Below, piece by piece: positions 20,686 through 22,038 of a DNA stretch of 22,038 nucleotides. The translations under genes were made by a program, and so were the position numbers. Positions within the stretch are counted from its first letter, which is position 1; each line of letters opens with the position of its first letter. The notes under the pieces were generated by a model. That model made no database searches, was not told where the DNA came from, and saw only the letters and a list, made by a program, of their open reading frames with translations. The stretch comes from CAYJOG01 sp964371695 [NCBI: uncultured bacterium]. Lineage in GTDB: Bacteria; CAYJOG01. Location: positions 1 through 22,038 of the forward strand of contig CAYJOG010000002.1 of assembly GCA_964371695.1 (NCBI GenBank). Direction: 5' to 3'.

Positions 20686-21326
20686 TGTTCCAGCCGCCGG
20701 GTGAGGTCGCCGTGGCTCAAACCCGCCAGGGTTTGGGACGAGACACCCTCAAAAAAGCGGTGCAGTATACGCTGGCGCGTGGGGGAATCGGGAACCTCCT
20801 GTTTCAGCCGCTGCCGGGCAGCGACAAGGAACTGAACAAGACTATCGTATCCTGTTAAAAACTGTTCGTCCAATTCTTCGCGGATTTTGCGACTGAGGGC
20901 GGGCACGGTGGTGTTCACGCTGATGCTCACACCGCCGCTTTTGCTGGTGGCAGGCACAATCAGCGTGCTGGTGGCGCTGTCGTCGGCTACGTTCACCCAG
21001 GCCCCCGCCTGTGTGGCCAGCCGGGCCGCTAGTTTATTGACGAACCGGTTTGAAGAGCAGGCGAAAACAAGGCGCTGGCCGGTGAAATGGCGTTCTTCAA
21101 ACCCCTCGGCCAGCCAATTCAGGCACCCCTGTTTATGAAATGACGCTATTTCGGCCTGGATTTTGGGGGACACCACAGTGATTTCAGCGCCTGCTTCCAC
21201 CAAGGCCGTGATTTTGCGGGCCGCCACACCGCCGCCCCCCACCACCAGCACCGGCACACCGGTCAGTTTCAGGGCCGCCGGATAAAGTGCCGCTGTGTTT
21301 GTTGTGGGTGAAACCGGTGTGTCCAT
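20661..21326 (-). CDS. Precorrin-2 dehydrogenase / siroheme synthase N-domain (SirC/Met8-like)
   Basis: It is expected to oxidise precorrin-2 to sirohydrochlorin with NAD and perhaps insert iron, branching tetrapyrroles toward siroheme or heme d1. The product is 221 aa from ATG 21326; TTG 21353 would add nine residues. Visible are the Rossmann loop VLVVGGGGVAARK (26-38), VNVADD (111-116; family usually VNVVDD), and the substrate region STLIVPATSKSGGVSISVNT, continued as VPALSRKIREEL (141-152). The C-terminal part is helical as in CysG N-domains, and no methyltransferase domain follows. It overlaps hemA by 25 nt, so one transcript makes both. Placement next to hemA is known in several bacterial groups. 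Confidence 0.87.
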   Translation of the reverse strand: MDTPVSPTTNTAALYPAALKLTGVPVLVVGGGGVAARKITALVEAGAEITVVSPKIQAEIASFHKQGCLNWLAEGFEERHFTGQRLVFACSSNRFVNKLAARLATQAGAWVNVADDSATSTLIVPATSKSGGVSISVNTTVPALSRKIREELDEQFLTGYDSLVQFLVAARQRLKQEVPDSPTRQRILHRFFEGVSSQTLAGLSHGDLTRRLEQCISSSSD

Positions 21327-21346
21327 GGCGGTCTTTTGAGGCAAAA

Positions 21347-21378
21347 TTGACAAACGGGGTTATTCTTTAAAAAATAAT
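21347..21378 (+). promoter_or_regulatory. Possible promoter for the 21444 gene
   Basis: TTGACA at 21347-21352 is a consensus -35. The best -10 candidates are AAAAAT at 17-bp spacing or AATAAT (21373-21378) at 20 bp. It lies in the AT-rich divergent region with sirC. Confidence 0.35.
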
Positions 21379-21443
21379 GTTCAGGACGATAACCAAAGGG
21401 GTACTTTAAGCCATCAGGGAAGCACCACAAAGGGAGTTGGGTC

Positions 21444-21731
21444 ATGCTCAGCGATACGCCTCAAATTCAGGTTCGGGTAACGCCCGCAGTGGTGGACATC
21501 GTGCAGTATCCCTCCCAGGTTCGCATTGAAGGGGCACAGGGTGAAACCGGCGCACCACTGAAGGCCACCCTGAACGCCAACCCCGGCGCACTGCCCAGCG
21601 GTGAACGCCTGAGCAAAAGCGGCGAGGTACGCATCACCGGCGTGCCGGGGGGTGTGGAAGTAAACCTGATTCAGCGGATGGACGTGAGTTTTTCGGTCAC
21701 CGGCGTGCGGGTGAACTATCTGGCGAGTTAA
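21444..21731 (+). CDS. Small hypothetical protein
   Basis: The product is 95 aa with GGGAG 7 nt before the ATG. It has no signal peptide or membrane segment. The sequence is rich in Val, Thr and Gly with alternating polar/hydrophobic strands (PQIQVRVTPAVVDIVQYP, VEVNLIQRMDVSFSVTG), so a small beta-rich fold is likely. I recognise no family. It is divergent from sirC-hemA and followed 47 nt later by a small membrane protein gene with its own promoter. Confidence 0.65.
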   Translation: MLSDTPQIQVRVTPAVVDIVQYPSQVRIEGAQGETGAPLKATLNANPGALPSGERLSKSGEVRITGVPGGVEVNLIQRMDVSFSVTGVRVNYLAS

Positions 21732-21740
21732 GCGACGGGA

Positions 21741-21771
21741 TTGGACAACGGCTTGACCATGCCTGTATAAT
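21741..21771 (+). promoter_or_regulatory. Probable sigma-70-type promoter
   Basis: A perfect TATAAT at 21766-21771, preceded by TG, has TTGGAC at 21741-21746 as -35 (19-bp spacing). Transcription should begin near 21778, right at the TTG start of the next gene. Confidence 0.5.
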
Positions 21772-21778
21772 CCAGTCG

Positions 21779-22030
21779 TTGTTCCGGCCCCATCACCCAG
21801 GCAGCATTGAGTTTTGGCTGAGTTTGAGTTTTATCCTCAGCCTGTATAACTTTCTCGTTGGGAACGGCTACATCGAGGGGCGCAAGGTGTTGCTGACACA
21901 GGCGGACATCAGTCTGGCCATCTGCCTGATCAGCGTGGGTCTGATAACCAACAACTATTTGCGGTCCCGCAAGGCGGCAACATCGCCCCAGCCGCCACCG
22001 CCGGAAGACACCAAAAAAGACGGCCCGTAG
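21779..22030 (+). CDS. Small two-pass membrane protein, function unknown
   Basis: The product is 83 aa from TTG 21779. Two hydrophobic helices are seen: FWLSLSFILSLYNFLVG (12-28) and ISLAICLISVGLITNNYL (44-61). A Pro-rich charged C-terminal tail follows. No Shine-Dalgarno precedes the TTG, and the promoter -10 ends 7 nt upstream, so the message may be leaderless. No family recognised. The gene ends 8 nt before the window edge. Confidence 0.6.
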   Translation: MFRPHHPGSIEFWLSLSFILSLYNFLVGNGYIEGRKVLLTQADISLAICLISVGLITNNYLRSRKAATSPQPPPPEDTKKDGP

Positions 22031-22038
22031 AGGAAGTG

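Overview
The window looks like a chromosomal segment of a GC-rich, diderm (Gram-negative-type) bacterium. Support comes from several predicted lipoproteins, a signal-bearing HtrA/Deg protease with two PDZ domains, ftsA, D-Ala-D-Ala ligase, bacterial glycogen synthase, and the C5-pathway glutamyl-tRNA reductase next to a siroheme-synthase-like gene. The sequence alone does not give a safe phylum; I would guess a proteobacterium or relative. Most genes are GC-rich. The stretch at about 903-2480 is clearly AT-richer and looks acquired.

Layout: (1) 1-902, minus strand: the start of a secreted fibre-like repeat protein that runs off the left edge. (2) 1389-2369, minus: a ClpP/crotonase-fold serine protease of the SDH_sah type on the AT-rich island. 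(3) 2670-3010: a cluster of REP/MITE-like hairpins. (4) 3025-4467, minus: glycogen synthase, which appears to start at CTG, followed by a small coiled-coil protein (4774-4980). (5) 5145-11284, plus: a tight five-gene operon of phosphoglucomutase/phosphomannomutase, a glycosidase-like protein lacking the expected catalytic glutamate, an unknown protein, ftsA and a lipoprotein. (6) 11562-13004: a divergent pair, RNase HI (minus) and Ddl (plus), flanked by repeats. (7) 13344-17435, plus: NHL-repeat exported protein, HEPN-motif protein, DUF2335 membrane protein and Deg protease. (8) 17445-18455, minus: ankyrin lipoprotein, convergent with the protease. (9) 18894-19425, plus: a DinJ/YafQ-type toxin-antitoxin pair. 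(10) 19432-21326, minus: sirC-hemA, two overlapping tetrapyrrole genes. (11) 21444-22030, plus: two small unknown proteins, the second a predicted membrane protein.

Three themes stand out. First, a family of short hairpin repeats (ATTCCCGC-loop-GCGGGAAT plus GC-rich companion hairpins) fills almost every long gap. Second, at least two genes (glgA and the DUF2335 gene) have a good Shine-Dalgarno followed at normal spacing by CTG and no other usable start. Third, the translationally overlapping HEPN-motif/DUF2335 pair (14860-15907) is the best candidate for an undescribed two-gene system. The glycosidase-like pseudoenzyme embedded in an ftsA operon is the best candidate for a new envelope or cell-division link. 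No rRNA, tRNA, CRISPR array or transposase was recognised.
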